Of a DNA stretch of 64,000 nt, positions 1 to 8,378 are shown piece by piece. Source of the DNA: Thiotrichales bacterium (GTDB lineage Bacteria > Pseudomonadota > Gammaproteobacteria > Thiomicrospirales > Thiomicrospiraceae); contig JAFGXP010000001.1 of the NCBI GenBank assembly GCA_016936535.1, positions 1 through 64,000 on the forward strand, given 5' to 3'. Under the pieces are notes generated by a model, which worked only from the letters and a program-made list of their open reading frames with translations, ran no database searches and was not told the origin of the DNA. The translations under genes and the position numbers were made by a program. Positions within the stretch are counted from its first letter, which is position 1; each line of letters begins with the position of its first letter.

Positions 1-1926
1 CACATCTTCATCAAAGTTTTCAAACAACTGCTCACGTGTATTGACCATTTGCGCGTTAATTTCATGCGCTAGGTCAGACTGCAATTGGGCAAAGGCTTGT
101 TGAATCTCTTCCGGCTGACGGCAAGAGTCGTAAATCTGTTTAATGCGTTTTTCAAAATCCACCCCACTGCCAATCGCCCCTAAGACTTCATCGGATGCAC
201 CAAATACGCCATCAAACAGGGTAAATTTTTGTTGAAGTAACTCGTGAACGCGCTTATCCGCTTCGTTTGTAAGATCAATAAAATTGAGCACCACCACATC
301 ATGCTTTTGCCCGTAACGATGACAGCGGCCGATTCGTTGCTCAATTCGCTGCGGATTCCACGGCAAATCGTAGTTGATCACCAAGGAGCAAAATTGCAGG
401 TTGACACCTTCCGCCGCGGCTTCGGTGGCAATCATAATGGTGCCTTGCTCTTTGAAATATTCCACCAAGGCGGCGCGCGTATCGGCCGTTTTTGAACCGG
501 TAATTTTGTCGCTATTTTGGTGTTTTGTTAACCAGGCCTGGTAGATTTGACGGGCTTCAATACTATTGTTTTCACCATTAAACAGCACCAAACCTTGGCC
601 ATACTCGGTTTCCGCCAAGATTTGCCGTAGGTATTCTTGAGTTCTTTTGGACTCGGTAAAGATAATCGCTTTTTGCTCTGCGCCTTGTTTTTCCAGCTCG
701 TGGAAAGCGCGTTCAAGCGCCGTTAAAAGTGCAGTGCCTTTGGCATTTTCACGAATATTTTGCGCCAGCTCTTTAAAGGCTCTAAGTTCGTTGATTTCAT
801 CCTGAATGGAGTCGATTTGTTCTTGCGTCAGAACCTCTGATTCCTCCCCTTCTTGCCATTCATCGGAAGTTTCATCGAGTGCTTCAAAGTTCTCACCGAT
901 TTGCGTCATCACCTCTTGATCTGGCAAATTGTTTTCTAAACGCTGTATCAAAGAATCCAGCGCCCCAGCAATCGCAAACGAAGACGAGGCTAACAATTTC
1001 CACATGACCATGGAGATGAGTTGGCGCTGACCGCTGGGCAAAGCATAGAGATTGGGGCGGCGTAAATAATCCGATACCCAAGCATAAAGCTGCTGCTCGT
1101 CACTCGAAGGGGTGAACTCTTCCACCAAGGGAATGCGCTTAGTGTAAGAAACATACTGCTGCACATCCTTGCGCAAAGTACGTTTGCAGATCGGTTGAAT
1201 ACGATTTTTGAGGTCTGCGAAGGTTAAGCTGTCATTGATGCGCGCATATTTAATGCGAAAACTGTCCAAATCCCCAAATAAGGTTTCGTCGATAATGCTG
1301 ACCAGCCCATATAGTTCTAGCAGTGAATTTTGCAGTGGTGTTGCCGTTAGCAAAACTTTTTGCGTTTGCGCCAAAGTGTCTTTAATCACCTGCGCTGTTT
1401 TATTGCTTTTTTTATAGACGTTTCTTAGTCGGTGCGCCTCGTCAATCACCGCTAAATCCCAAGGCAACCGCTTTATATCATCGGCTTTCGCTTTCGCAAA
1501 CTGGTATGAACAAATGACAATCTTTTCACCTTGATCAAAAGGATTGCGCATTCCTTCTTTTTTCAGCGCTTTGTAACTGTCGCCTTCTAAAATCAGGCCA
1601 TCGACACCAAACTTTTCCTGCAATTCTTGATGCCATTGTTTGCGCAGGTTGGCAGGGACAATGATTAAAATTCTGCGGCGATACTCGGCCCACTTTTGGG
1701 CAATCACTAACCCCGCCTCAATCGTTTTACCCAAGCCCACTTCATCCGCCAATATAACGCCCTTGGACAAGGGATTCCGAAAAGAAAACAAAGCGGCATC
1801 AACTTGATGAGGATTCAAGTCAATTTGCGCATCCATAATGGCACCAGTGAGCTTATCTTGACTATCGGCGGCTAAACGGCGCGTCAGCTGCCAGGCGAAG
1901 TATTGGGATTGATGAGAAGAAAACAT
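1..1926 (-). CDS. SNF2-family DEAD/DEAH helicase, 3' end outside the window
   Basis: The frame is open from an ATG at 1926 to the window edge (642 codons, no stop reached), so only the N-terminal part is present. It shows a complete SNF2/HepA-type ATPase core. Motif I reads DEVGLGKTIEAGL near residue 55, the DEAH box is near residue 160, and motif III (LLTATPLQNS) follows. An acidic linker comes next, then the C-terminal helicase lobe with ATEAAAEGVNLQFC and the arginine-finger motif QRIGRCHRYGQ. Members of this family translocate on double-stranded DNA; some belong to restriction or other anti-phage modules and others to transcription recycling. The ~90 bp between it and divergent coaE is AT-rich. 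Its true partners lie to the left, outside the window, so the role is undetermined. Confidence 0.88.
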   Translation of the reverse strand, partial: MFSSHQSQYFAWQLTRRLAADSQDKLTGAIMDAQIDLNPHQVDAALFSFRNPLSKGVILADEVGLGKTIEAGLVIAQKWAEYRRRILIIVPANLRKQWHQELQEKFGVDGLILEGDSYKALKKEGMRNPFDQGEKIVICSYQFAKAKADDIKRLPWDLAVIDEAHRLRNVYKKSNKTAQVIKDTLAQTQKVLLTATPLQNSLLELYGLVSIIDETLFGDLDSFRIKYARINDSLTFADLKNRIQPICKRTLRKDVQQYVSYTKRIPLVEEFTPSSDEQQLYAWVSDYLRRPNLYALPSGQRQLISMVMWKLLASSSFAIAGALDSLIQRLENNLPDQEVMTQIGENFEALDETSDEWQEGEESEVLTQEQIDSIQDEINELRAFKELAQNIRENAKGTALLTALERAFHELEKQGAEQKAIIFTESKRTQEYLRQILAETEYGQGLVLFNGENNSIEARQIYQAWLTKHQNSDKITGSKTADTRAALVEYFKEQGTIMIATEAAAEGVNLQFCSLVINYDLPWNPQRIEQRIGRCHRYGQKHDVVVLNFIDLTNEADKRVHELLQQKFTLFDGVFGASDEVLGAIGSGVDFEKRIKQIYDSCRQPEEIQQAFAQLQSDLAHEINAQMVNTREQLFENFDEDV

Positions 1927-1957
1927 TTTAAAGATTGCTCAAAAAATAAGTATAGTA

Positions 1958-1999
1958 ACAAAAACCTTAAACCTTGTTTTTGTAAACCTAGAAAAACAA
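1958..1999 (+). promoter_or_regulatory. AT-rich leader with two mutually exclusive hairpins before coaE
   Basis: A central TTGTTTTTGT (1974-1983) can pair upstream with ACAAAAA (1958-1964) or downstream with AAAAACAA (1992-1999). The element lies 17 bp before the coaE start. The arms are made only of T/G and A/C runs, so chance is a real explanation. No function is claimed. Confidence 0.25.
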
Positions 2000-2016
2000 A
2001 AAAGAGACTATAGGAT

Positions 2017-2637
2017 GTGAAAATTATTGGTTTAACCGGCGGAATTGGTAGCGGTAAAAGCACGTTTTGTGCGTTGATGGCTGAGCGGGGGATCGAAACG
2101 GTGGACACAGACCAAATTGCGCGAGAGGTGGTGGCGCCGGGCACAATGGGCTTACAGCAGGTCTTAGCGGAGTTTGGTCAGGCAATGCAAAATAGCGATG
2201 GTTCTTTGAATCGAGCAGCGCTTCGCGAGGACATTTTTACCAATCCGGCAGATGAGGTGCCCCGCAAAAAACTGGAGGGGATTTTACATCCATTGATTCA
2301 AGCCGAAACCCAAAGACAGATTTGGGCTTATCAGCAAGATGCCACCTATCAGGCCCCCTATCTTTTGGTTGCCATTCCGCTGCTGGTTGAGGGCATCCTT
2401 AAAACCGGACAAAAACCCTCTTACCTTGATGAAATTTGGGTATTGGACTGTGATGAAGCAACACAAATTGCGCGCGCGCGCCAGCGCGATGGGGTCACTC
2501 AGCAACAAATTGAAGCGATTATCGCCAGCCAAGCCACACGCGCCCAACGTCGGACTTGGGCGGATTGGGTGATTCACAATGATGCGGACTTGACGAACTT
2601 GAAGCAGCAGATTAACGCAAGACTAACGAATCCTTAA
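2017..2637 (+). CDS. coaE: Dephospho-CoA kinase
   Basis: This enzyme catalyses the last step of coenzyme A synthesis, ATP-dependent phosphorylation of the 3'-hydroxyl of dephospho-CoA. The 206-residue protein begins with the P-loop GLTGGIGSGKS (residues 5-15) followed by the DTDQIARE substrate segment typical of CoaE. The length is normal for the family. The start is a GTG: the overlapping ATG two bases upstream runs straight into TGA. In E. coli coaE lies near secA and the dcw cluster, so its presence here agrees with ancestral neighbourhood. It converges on glcF, and the two stop codons interlock over four bases (TTAA). Confidence 0.95.
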   Translation: MKIIGLTGGIGSGKSTFCALMAERGIETVDTDQIAREVVAPGTMGLQQVLAEFGQAMQNSDGSLNRAALREDIFTNPADEVPRKKLEGILHPLIQAETQRQIWAYQQDATYQAPYLLVAIPLLVEGILKTGQKPSYLDEIWVLDCDEATQIARARQRDGVTQQQIEAIIASQATRAQRRTWADWVIHNDADLTNLKQQINARLTNP

Positions 2638-3872
2638 AGCGGATCATGCCTAGGTTGTTCACACTTCGCCTCACTTAACAACTCAATCCAGTGTTTTACC
2701 GGCGTTTGGGTGCCCTTTTGCAGATGCAGTAAGCATCCAATATTGGCGGTCACAATCACCTCGGGGTCATCTTGCTGTAAATGCTGAAGTTTTTGCCGGC
2801 GCAGTTGTTTCGCCAGCGTCGGTTGCAAGAGCGAATAGGTTCCCGCTGAACCGCAACACAAGTGCGCATCCTGTACCGGATTGACCCGATACCCCAATTT
2901 ACGCAAGGTGGTTTCAACCACGCCCTGCAATTTTTGACCGTGTTGCAAACTGCAAGGGGCATGAAAAGTGATGTTCTGGTTGTCATAGTGCGTTAAGGGC
3001 GAAAGATCCTGTTTGAGCAAGAACTCGGAAATATCAAAAGTGGCCGCCACCACTCTCTCAGCTTTGGCTCGGTATTCGCAATCGTTGCGCAGCAAATGAG
3101 CATAATCTTTTAGCATTGCGCCACATCCACTGGCGTTTGAAAGAATGGCTTGCCCTCCTTGATCCAAATATGCACACCACTGCTCGACATTACGCTTTAT
3201 TTTTTCAAGGGCCTCTGCCTGTCCAGAAAGATGATGTTCAATCGCACCGCAACACGCACTTTGTGGCGTTTGCAGCACGTGAAATCCTAATTTATTCAAC
3301 ACCTTAATACTGGCTTGATTAATGTTTGGTGCCAAGGCCGGCTGTACACATCCCGACACCAATAAAACCGAGTGGCGCACAGCATCTTCACGATCGGCCA
3401 ACTGCTGCTGTAATACCAACGCCTCAACGCTGAACTTTAATGCTTTGGAGTGACGCAAAAAAGGAAGCAGGCGAATCAAACCATTAAATAACATAGGGGT
3501 CGTCAGGCTTTTACGTAAGCCCCAACGCAAGGCACGCTGCCAAAAGGCTCTGGGGCTAGCGTGTTCAATCGCCTCTCGCCCAATTTCCAGCAGATGGGCG
3601 TATTTTACGCCCGAAGGACAGGTCGTTTCGCAAGCGCGGCAGCTTAAACAGCGATCGAGATGCGTTAAAGACTCCCCACTCACCGGATTGCCTTCAAGGG
3701 CACTTTTAATTAAATAGATTCGCCCGCGCGGGGAATCTAATTCATCGGCCAATAAGCCATAAGTTGGGCAGGTTGCCAAACAAAACCCGCAATGCACGCA
3801 GCTGCGCAGAATCTTATCCGCCGTCTGGCCCGGCTCTGTGGCCAATAAATCTTGGGGTAAATGGGTTTGCAT
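2634..3872 (-). CDS. glcF: Glycolate oxidase iron-sulfur subunit
   Basis: GlcF carries electrons from the flavin subunits of membrane-associated glycolate oxidase towards the quinone pool. The 412-residue protein has two ferredoxin-like 4Fe-4S motifs near the N-terminus (Cys25/28/31/35 and Cys75/78/81/85). It also has two cysteine-rich CCG-type motifs of the heterodisulfide-reductase type (ACCGAIE and LCCGSAG). It is the last gene of a glcD-glcE-glcF operon and starts 20 bp after glcE. Length and motif order match GlcF of other proteobacteria. Confidence 0.95.
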   Translation of the reverse strand: MQTHLPQDLLATEPGQTADKILRSCVHCGFCLATCPTYGLLADELDSPRGRIYLIKSALEGNPVSGESLTHLDRCLSCRACETTCPSGVKYAHLLEIGREAIEHASPRAFWQRALRWGLRKSLTTPMLFNGLIRLLPFLRHSKALKFSVEALVLQQQLADREDAVRHSVLLVSGCVQPALAPNINQASIKVLNKLGFHVLQTPQSACCGAIEHHLSGQAEALEKIKRNVEQWCAYLDQGGQAILSNASGCGAMLKDYAHLLRNDCEYRAKAERVVAATFDISEFLLKQDLSPLTHYDNQNITFHAPCSLQHGQKLQGVVETTLRKLGYRVNPVQDAHLCCGSAGTYSLLQPTLAKQLRRQKLQHLQQDDPEVIVTANIGCLLHLQKGTQTPVKHWIELLSEAKCEQPRHDPL

Positions 3873-3892
3873 AATTCCGACAAATCCTAAGG

Positions 3893-4861
3893 TTACAAAT
3901 CTTGAAACACATGATAGGGATCAAAGACTTTTTTGAGTCCCTGTTTGATTTTTTGCACACCCAAACCGTCGTTATGGCGTGGCAAAAAACGCTCGTCCCA
4001 TAGGGTCACATAAGGGTGCTCTGGCTTATGCTCACTCGCAACCCAACGCCGACTGCCACACATCCCCACCGCAATTGTCCCATCAATGCAAGGCGTGGTA
4101 CTTTCCACGTCTAGACGCCAAAGCTTCTGTCCCGGCGGCAATTTAGGTCGAAACGGGTTGAGCGTTTGCCAGACTTGATTATCCACCGCTTCAACGCCCA
4201 CTCGATTGGTCTGCTTAGGGTGTGCGCCCATCACCCGATAATAGAAATAACCTCCATAATAGGCCGCACCTGAGAGCGGCAGAGAGGTACCGGCCAACTG
4301 ATTCATTAAAACAATTGCCTCGCACTCCGGCATTTCAATCCGATAAGTGACTTCTTCAACCAGAGGCACCACCTTCAAACTCAGCTCAGTAACCAACGCC
4401 ATGGAACCCTTGGAACCTGCCAACATTCGCGACACATCGTAACCGGCGACGTTCTTGATCATTTTGCCGCCAAAACTAAGCGCGCGACCTTGGCCGTCCA
4501 GTAATTTCGTGCCCAGAACATAATCTCGTAATTTGCCGCGAAACGGGCGAGCGGGGCCGGTTAAAGCGCAGGCATAGGTACCGCCAATGGTCGAATTACC
4601 GTATTCAGGGGGCTCAAATGCCAACATTTGTTTTTTCTCAGCCAGTACCTGTTGTAACTCTTGCAAGCGCGTGCCAGCGCGGGCCGTAATAACCAACTCA
4701 GCCGGTTCATAAGACAAAATCCCACTATGCTCTTGTATCGACAACACCTGCGCCGTGTCATTCAGGGGCACCTTGGAGTTGCCGCCCACAATTTGTAAGG
4801 TTTGATTTTCGTGCCGTGCTTGTTGAATTTGCTCGGCTAAAAGTTTCACAGTTTGCTCCAT
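3893..4861 (-). CDS. glcE: Glycolate oxidase FAD-binding subunit GlcE
   Basis: GlcE is the second flavin-binding subunit of the three-part glycolate oxidase (GlcDEF), which oxidises glycolate to glyoxylate. The 322-residue protein shows a PCMH-type FAD-binding fold with the nucleotide-binding stretch NSTIGGTYACALTGPARPFRG and then GKMIKNVAGYDVSRM, both characteristic of GlcE. Its ATG shares one base with the glcD stop codon (TAATG), so the two are translationally coupled. The C-terminus ends in FDPYHVFQ, close to the conserved FDP(x)GVF end of the family. Confidence 0.93.
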   Translation of the reverse strand: MEQTVKLLAEQIQQARHENQTLQIVGGNSKVPLNDTAQVLSIQEHSGILSYEPAELVITARAGTRLQELQQVLAEKKQMLAFEPPEYGNSTIGGTYACALTGPARPFRGKLRDYVLGTKLLDGQGRALSFGGKMIKNVAGYDVSRMLAGSKGSMALVTELSLKVVPLVEEVTYRIEMPECEAIVLMNQLAGTSLPLSGAAYYGGYFYYRVMGAHPKQTNRVGVEAVDNQVWQTLNPFRPKLPPGQKLWRLDVESTTPCIDGTIAVGMCGSRRWVASEHKPEHPYVTLWDERFLPRHNDGLGVQKIKQGLKKVFDPYHVFQDL

Positions 4862-6297
4862 TAAAATCGCTCCAAATGGGCAAACGGCAACTGCCCCTTA
4901 TGCACATGCATCTGTCCCAACTCCGCGCAACGGTGCAAAGTCGGCACAGCTTTGCCAGGATTGAGCAAACCGGTATCATCAAATACCGCCTTAATTCCAT
5001 GAAAAATTTCCAGCTCATCGCCCTGATATTGATGGCACATTGAATTGAGTTTTTCGACACCCACGCCGTGTTCGCCAGTAATGGTTCCACCCACATCAAC
5101 ACACAGGTTTAAAATATCGCAACCAAACGCTTCAGTACGCTGCAATTGACCAGGTTGATTTGCATCGTACAGAATCAAAGGATGCAAGTTGCCATCGCCG
5201 GCATGAAATACATTGGCCACTCGCAAATCGTATTTTTGCGATAACTTAGCGATTTCTTCCAAAACATAAGCCAACTGACTGCGCGGAATAGTGCCATCCA
5301 TACAATAATAATCGGGCGAATAGCGCCCAACCGCCGGAAATGCATTTTTACGTCCTTGCCACAAGGCAGTACGCTCACGCTCGTTTTGCGACACTCGAAT
5401 TTGATAGGCACCTTGACCGGTCAGAATCTCCGCCACACGTTGTGCATCGACCTGAACCTGATCGTGACTGCCATCCACTTCACACAGTAACAGCGCTTGC
5501 GCATCAGTTGGATAACCAACCTTGGCAAAATCCTCTGCCGCTTGAATCGAGAAGCGATCCATCATTTCCAAACCAGCTGGGATAATCCCTTCTTGCAAAA
5601 CGGCGGTCACCGCTTCGGCACAGGCTTTTACGCAAGAAAACGCGGCCATCACCAGCTGCGCGGCTTCCGGCTTAGGCAAGAGCTTAAGTTTAATTTCGAC
5701 AATCACGCCCAACAGCCCTTCTGAGCCATTCAGTAAAGCCAACAAGTCGATGCCATCGTCTTTTTCATCAAATACGTACTCTTCACCAGCCATATTCAAA
5801 ACCCGAATCGACGTGACATTGTGCACCGTCAAGCCATATTTCAAGCAGTGGACACCACCGGAATTTTCGGCAACATTCCCACCGATTGAACACGCAATTT
5901 GCGACGATGGGTCTGGTGCGTAATAAAGACCAAAAGGCTCAACCGCTTGAGTCACTTGAATATTTCGCACCCCCGGCTCAACCACAGCAATACGTTGCAA
6001 AGGATCAATCTTTAAAATCTTATTTAATTTTGAGAGCCCCAAAACAATGCCCTCTTTAAGCGGCAAAGCCCCGCCGGCCAATCCTGTACCGGATCCGCGC
6101 GTAATAACAGGGGTCTGATGTGCTTTACAAATTTGCAGAACCCTTTTGACCTGGTCAATGTTTTCAGGCAACACCACCGCCAAAGGTTTTTCGCGATAAG
6201 CCGAAAGCGCATCGCACTCATAAGGACGACAGGCCTCTTCGCTGGTCAAAACCGACGTATTGGGGAGCGCCTGTTGTAAAGCTTGCACAACCTGCAT
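4861..6297 (-). CDS. glcD: Glycolate oxidase subunit GlcD
   Basis: GlcD is the catalytic FAD-linked oxidase subunit that converts glycolate to glyoxylate. The 478-residue protein has the PCMH FAD-binding motif RGSGTGLAGGALPL around residue 65, GGNVAENSGG, and the C-terminal FAD-oxidase domain with NVFHAGDGNLHP and GGTITGEHGVG. It heads the glcDEF operon. Its start at 6297 is preceded by an AAGAG-type ribosome binding site and lies 74 bp from the divergent aminotransferase start. In an autotroph this complex disposes of glycolate made by the RuBisCO oxygenase reaction. That physiological role is inferred from context. Confidence 0.95.
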   Translation of the reverse strand: MQVVQALQQALPNTSVLTSEEACRPYECDALSAYREKPLAVVLPENIDQVKRVLQICKAHQTPVITRGSGTGLAGGALPLKEGIVLGLSKLNKILKIDPLQRIAVVEPGVRNIQVTQAVEPFGLYYAPDPSSQIACSIGGNVAENSGGVHCLKYGLTVHNVTSIRVLNMAGEEYVFDEKDDGIDLLALLNGSEGLLGVIVEIKLKLLPKPEAAQLVMAAFSCVKACAEAVTAVLQEGIIPAGLEMMDRFSIQAAEDFAKVGYPTDAQALLLCEVDGSHDQVQVDAQRVAEILTGQGAYQIRVSQNERERTALWQGRKNAFPAVGRYSPDYYCMDGTIPRSQLAYVLEEIAKLSQKYDLRVANVFHAGDGNLHPLILYDANQPGQLQRTEAFGCDILNLCVDVGGTITGEHGVGVEKLNSMCHQYQGDELEIFHGIKAVFDDTGLLNPGKAVPTLHRCAELGQMHVHKGQLPFAHLERF

Positions 6298-6308
6298 TTT
6301 GATATCTC

Positions 6309-6338
6309 TTGTAAGTCGTTGGAACGAACAATTATAAT
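6309..6338 (+). promoter_or_regulatory. Sigma-70-like promoter for the glyoxylate aminotransferase
   Basis: TTGTAA (6309-6314) and a consensus TATAAT (6333-6338) are separated by 18 bp, 34 bp before the aminotransferase start. The core CAATTATAATTG is palindromic, so a -10 also exists on the minus strand for glcD, but no good minus-strand -35 is visible. Confidence 0.5.
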
Positions 6339-6371
6339 TGGATGCACGCTTTTTTCTATAGAGGATTATCT

Positions 6372-7487
6372 ATGCAGTCATTCAACCCACCTATAAGAAC
6401 CCTTATGGGTCCTGGTCCCTCCGATATTCATCCACGTGTTTTACAAGCGATGGCTCGTCCTACCATTGGCCATCTTGATCCTGCGTTTATCGGCATGATG
6501 GACGAAGTGAAAGAACTGCTCAAATACGCCTTCCAAACCAAAAATGAACTCACCATGCCCGTCTCAGCGCCCGGTTCTGCGGGAATGGAAACCTGTTTTG
6601 TGAACTTGGTGGAACCCGGCGACAAGGTGATTGTCTGTATCAATGGCGTTTTCGGCAATCGGATGAAAGAGAATATCGAACGATTTGGTGGTCAAGCTGT
6701 GGTGGTGGCCGATGATTGGGGCACTGCGGTCACACCGGCCAAACTCGAAGCGGCCTGTGCGGCGCATCCGGATGCCAAAATTGTTGCATTTGTCCATGCC
6801 GAAACCTCAACTGGGGCTTGCTCGGACGTCAAAACGCTGTGTGAAATTGCGCGCAAATATGACTGTCTGAGCATTGTAGATGCCGTGACTTCCTTAGGCG
6901 GTGTAGAACTGCGCGTTGATGAATGGGGCGTCGATGCCATCTATTCGGGTACACAAAAATGCCTTTCCTGTGTACCAGGTATCTCGCCCATTTCTTTCTC
7001 GGAAAAAGCCTTAGACAAAGTCCGCAACCGTAAAACCAAAGTCCCCAGTTGGTTTTTAGACCTCAATCTCGTCATGGGTTATTGGGCGGGGGGTCAAAAA
7101 CGCGCTTATCATCATACCGCTCCGGTGAATACTCTTTATGCGCTGCATGAATCACTGATTATGCTCAAGGACGAAGGGCTCGAAAACGCTTGGCAGCGCC
7201 ATGCCCAGCTGCATCAAGAACTGAAAAGTGGCTTAGAATCGATGGGGATTCGTTTTGTCGTACCCGAAAGCCAACGTTTACCTCAACTAAATTCAGTTTG
7301 GATTCCAGACGGCGTCAAGGATGCCGAAGTACGCGCTCAACTGCTGAATGAGTACAATCTTGAGATTGGCGCGGGCTTGGGCGATTTTGCCGGCAAGGTG
7401 TGGCGGATTGGCTTGATGGGACAAAGCTGCCGCAAAGAAAAGGTGCTTTTCTGTTTGGCGGCTTTGCAAGCTGTCCTACCACACTAA
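6372..7487 (+). CDS. Alanine/serine-glyoxylate aminotransferase (class V, PLP)
   Basis: This pyridoxal-phosphate enzyme transfers an amino group to glyoxylate to make glycine. From the ATG at 6372 (GAGG ribosome site seven bases upstream) it is 371 residues. The Schiff-base lysine is Lys196 in SGTQK, and SAPGSAGMETC and SIVDAVTSLGG are class V motifs. The segment YHHTAPVNTLYALHESL and the C-terminal GKVWRIGLMG closely resemble eukaryotic and bacterial alanine-glyoxylate aminotransferases. The amino donor (alanine or serine) cannot be fixed from sequence. An upstream in-frame ATG at 6342 has no ribosome site. It diverges from glcDEF, which supplies its glyoxylate substrate, and is followed by a strong terminator. 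Confidence 0.92.
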   Translation: MQSFNPPIRTLMGPGPSDIHPRVLQAMARPTIGHLDPAFIGMMDEVKELLKYAFQTKNELTMPVSAPGSAGMETCFVNLVEPGDKVIVCINGVFGNRMKENIERFGGQAVVVADDWGTAVTPAKLEAACAAHPDAKIVAFVHAETSTGACSDVKTLCEIARKYDCLSIVDAVTSLGGVELRVDEWGVDAIYSGTQKCLSCVPGISPISFSEKALDKVRNRKTKVPSWFLDLNLVMGYWAGGQKRAYHHTAPVNTLYALHESLIMLKDEGLENAWQRHAQLHQELKSGLESMGIRFVVPESQRLPQLNSVWIPDGVKDAEVRAQLLNEYNLEIGAGLGDFAGKVWRIGLMGQSCRKEKVLFCLAALQAVLPH

Positions 7488-7515
7488 ATCCACCAACCAA
7501 TCATCACCCTAATTG

Positions 7516-7543
7516 AAAAGCGCAGCCCAAACTGCGCTTTTTC
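7516..7543 (+). terminator. Rho-independent terminator after the aminotransferase gene
   Basis: A perfect stem GCGCAG (7520-7525) / CTGCGC (7532-7537) has a six-base loop, is preceded by AAAA and is followed by TTTTTC. It lies 28 bp after the aminotransferase stop. Confidence 0.9.
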
Positions 7544-7589
7544 GCTTTACACGTTTTATTACGCAACGAACCACAGGAGCGCTGAACGC

Positions 7590-8378
7590 ATGAACGCCAA
7601 TCGAATTGCCGGACAAACGGCCTTGATTACCGGAGCCACTTCCGGTTTTGGCTGGGCGACCGCTTGGGCCCTGGCCAATATGCAGGTTAATTTGCTACTG
7701 CTGGGACGACGCTCGAATCGTTTAGAGGCGCTGGCCACCCAACTGCGTGCCGAACATCCCACCTTACAAATCGAAACCTTAGTCATGGATGTCCGAGATT
7801 ACCCTCAGCTCCAAACTCAATTGCACGCGTTTATGGCGCAGACGCCGATTGATATTCTCATCAACAATGCCGGTTTAGCCGCTGGATTAGGTTCAATGGT
7901 TGAGGGGGATGTTCAGGATTGGGAGCAAATGATTGACACTAACTTAAAGGGCCTGCTGTATGTTAGCCGGACACTCTTACCACAGATGCAAGCCCGCAAT
8001 CGCGGACACATTATCAATATCGGCTCAATGGCGGGCAACCAGACCTATCCAAATGGCAATGTCTATTGCGCAACGAAAGCCGCTGTCCACGTCTTGGGGC
8101 AGGCGATGAACATGGACTTACTCGGCAGCGCCATTCGAGTGTGCACTCTTGCACCGGGTGCGGCTAACACTGAGTTTTCAACAGTGCGCTTTCATGGCGA
8201 CCAAGCGAGAGCAAACCAAGTTTATCAAGGTTTTGAACCCTTACTGGCCGAAGACATTGCCGAAATGATTCTGTATGTACTCAACGCCCCACCACACGTT
8301 AATATCCAAAAAATAGATATGATGCCCACCGCGCAACGCAGTCCTTATCATCTGCATCAAAACGCCTTTGTGGACTAA
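7590..8378 (+). CDS. SDR-family oxidoreductase, YdfG-like
   Basis: This is a short-chain dehydrogenase of 262 residues. The Rossmann motif is GATSGFG (residues 15-21), INNAG follows, and the catalytic Ser146, Tyr159 and Lys163 are in place (YCATK). The C-terminal PPHVNIQKIDMMPTAQ is the signature ending of YdfG-type NADP-dependent 3-hydroxy acid/malonic semialdehyde reductases. Proximity to glycolate and glyoxylate genes invites a role with a small hydroxy acid, but this is only context and a terminator separates it from them. AGGAG lies ten bases before the ATG. It converges on rlmC with a four-base stop overlap. Confidence 0.85.
   Translation: MNANRIAGQTALITGATSGFGWATAWALANMQVNLLLLGRRSNRLEALATQLRAEHPTLQIETLVMDVRDYPQLQTQLHAFMAQTPIDILINNAGLAAGLGSMVEGDVQDWEQMIDTNLKGLLYVSRTLLPQMQARNRGHIINIGSMAGNQTYPNGNVYCATKAAVHVLGQAMNMDLLGSAIRVCTLAPGAANTEFSTVRFHGDQARANQVYQGFEPLLAEDIAEMILYVLNAPPHVNIQKIDMMPTAQRSPYHLHQNAFVD

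Noticed and set aside
6298-6371. Glycine riboswitch before the aminotransferase
   Set aside because: The leader is only ~30 bases after the predicted start point, far too short for a riboswitch.
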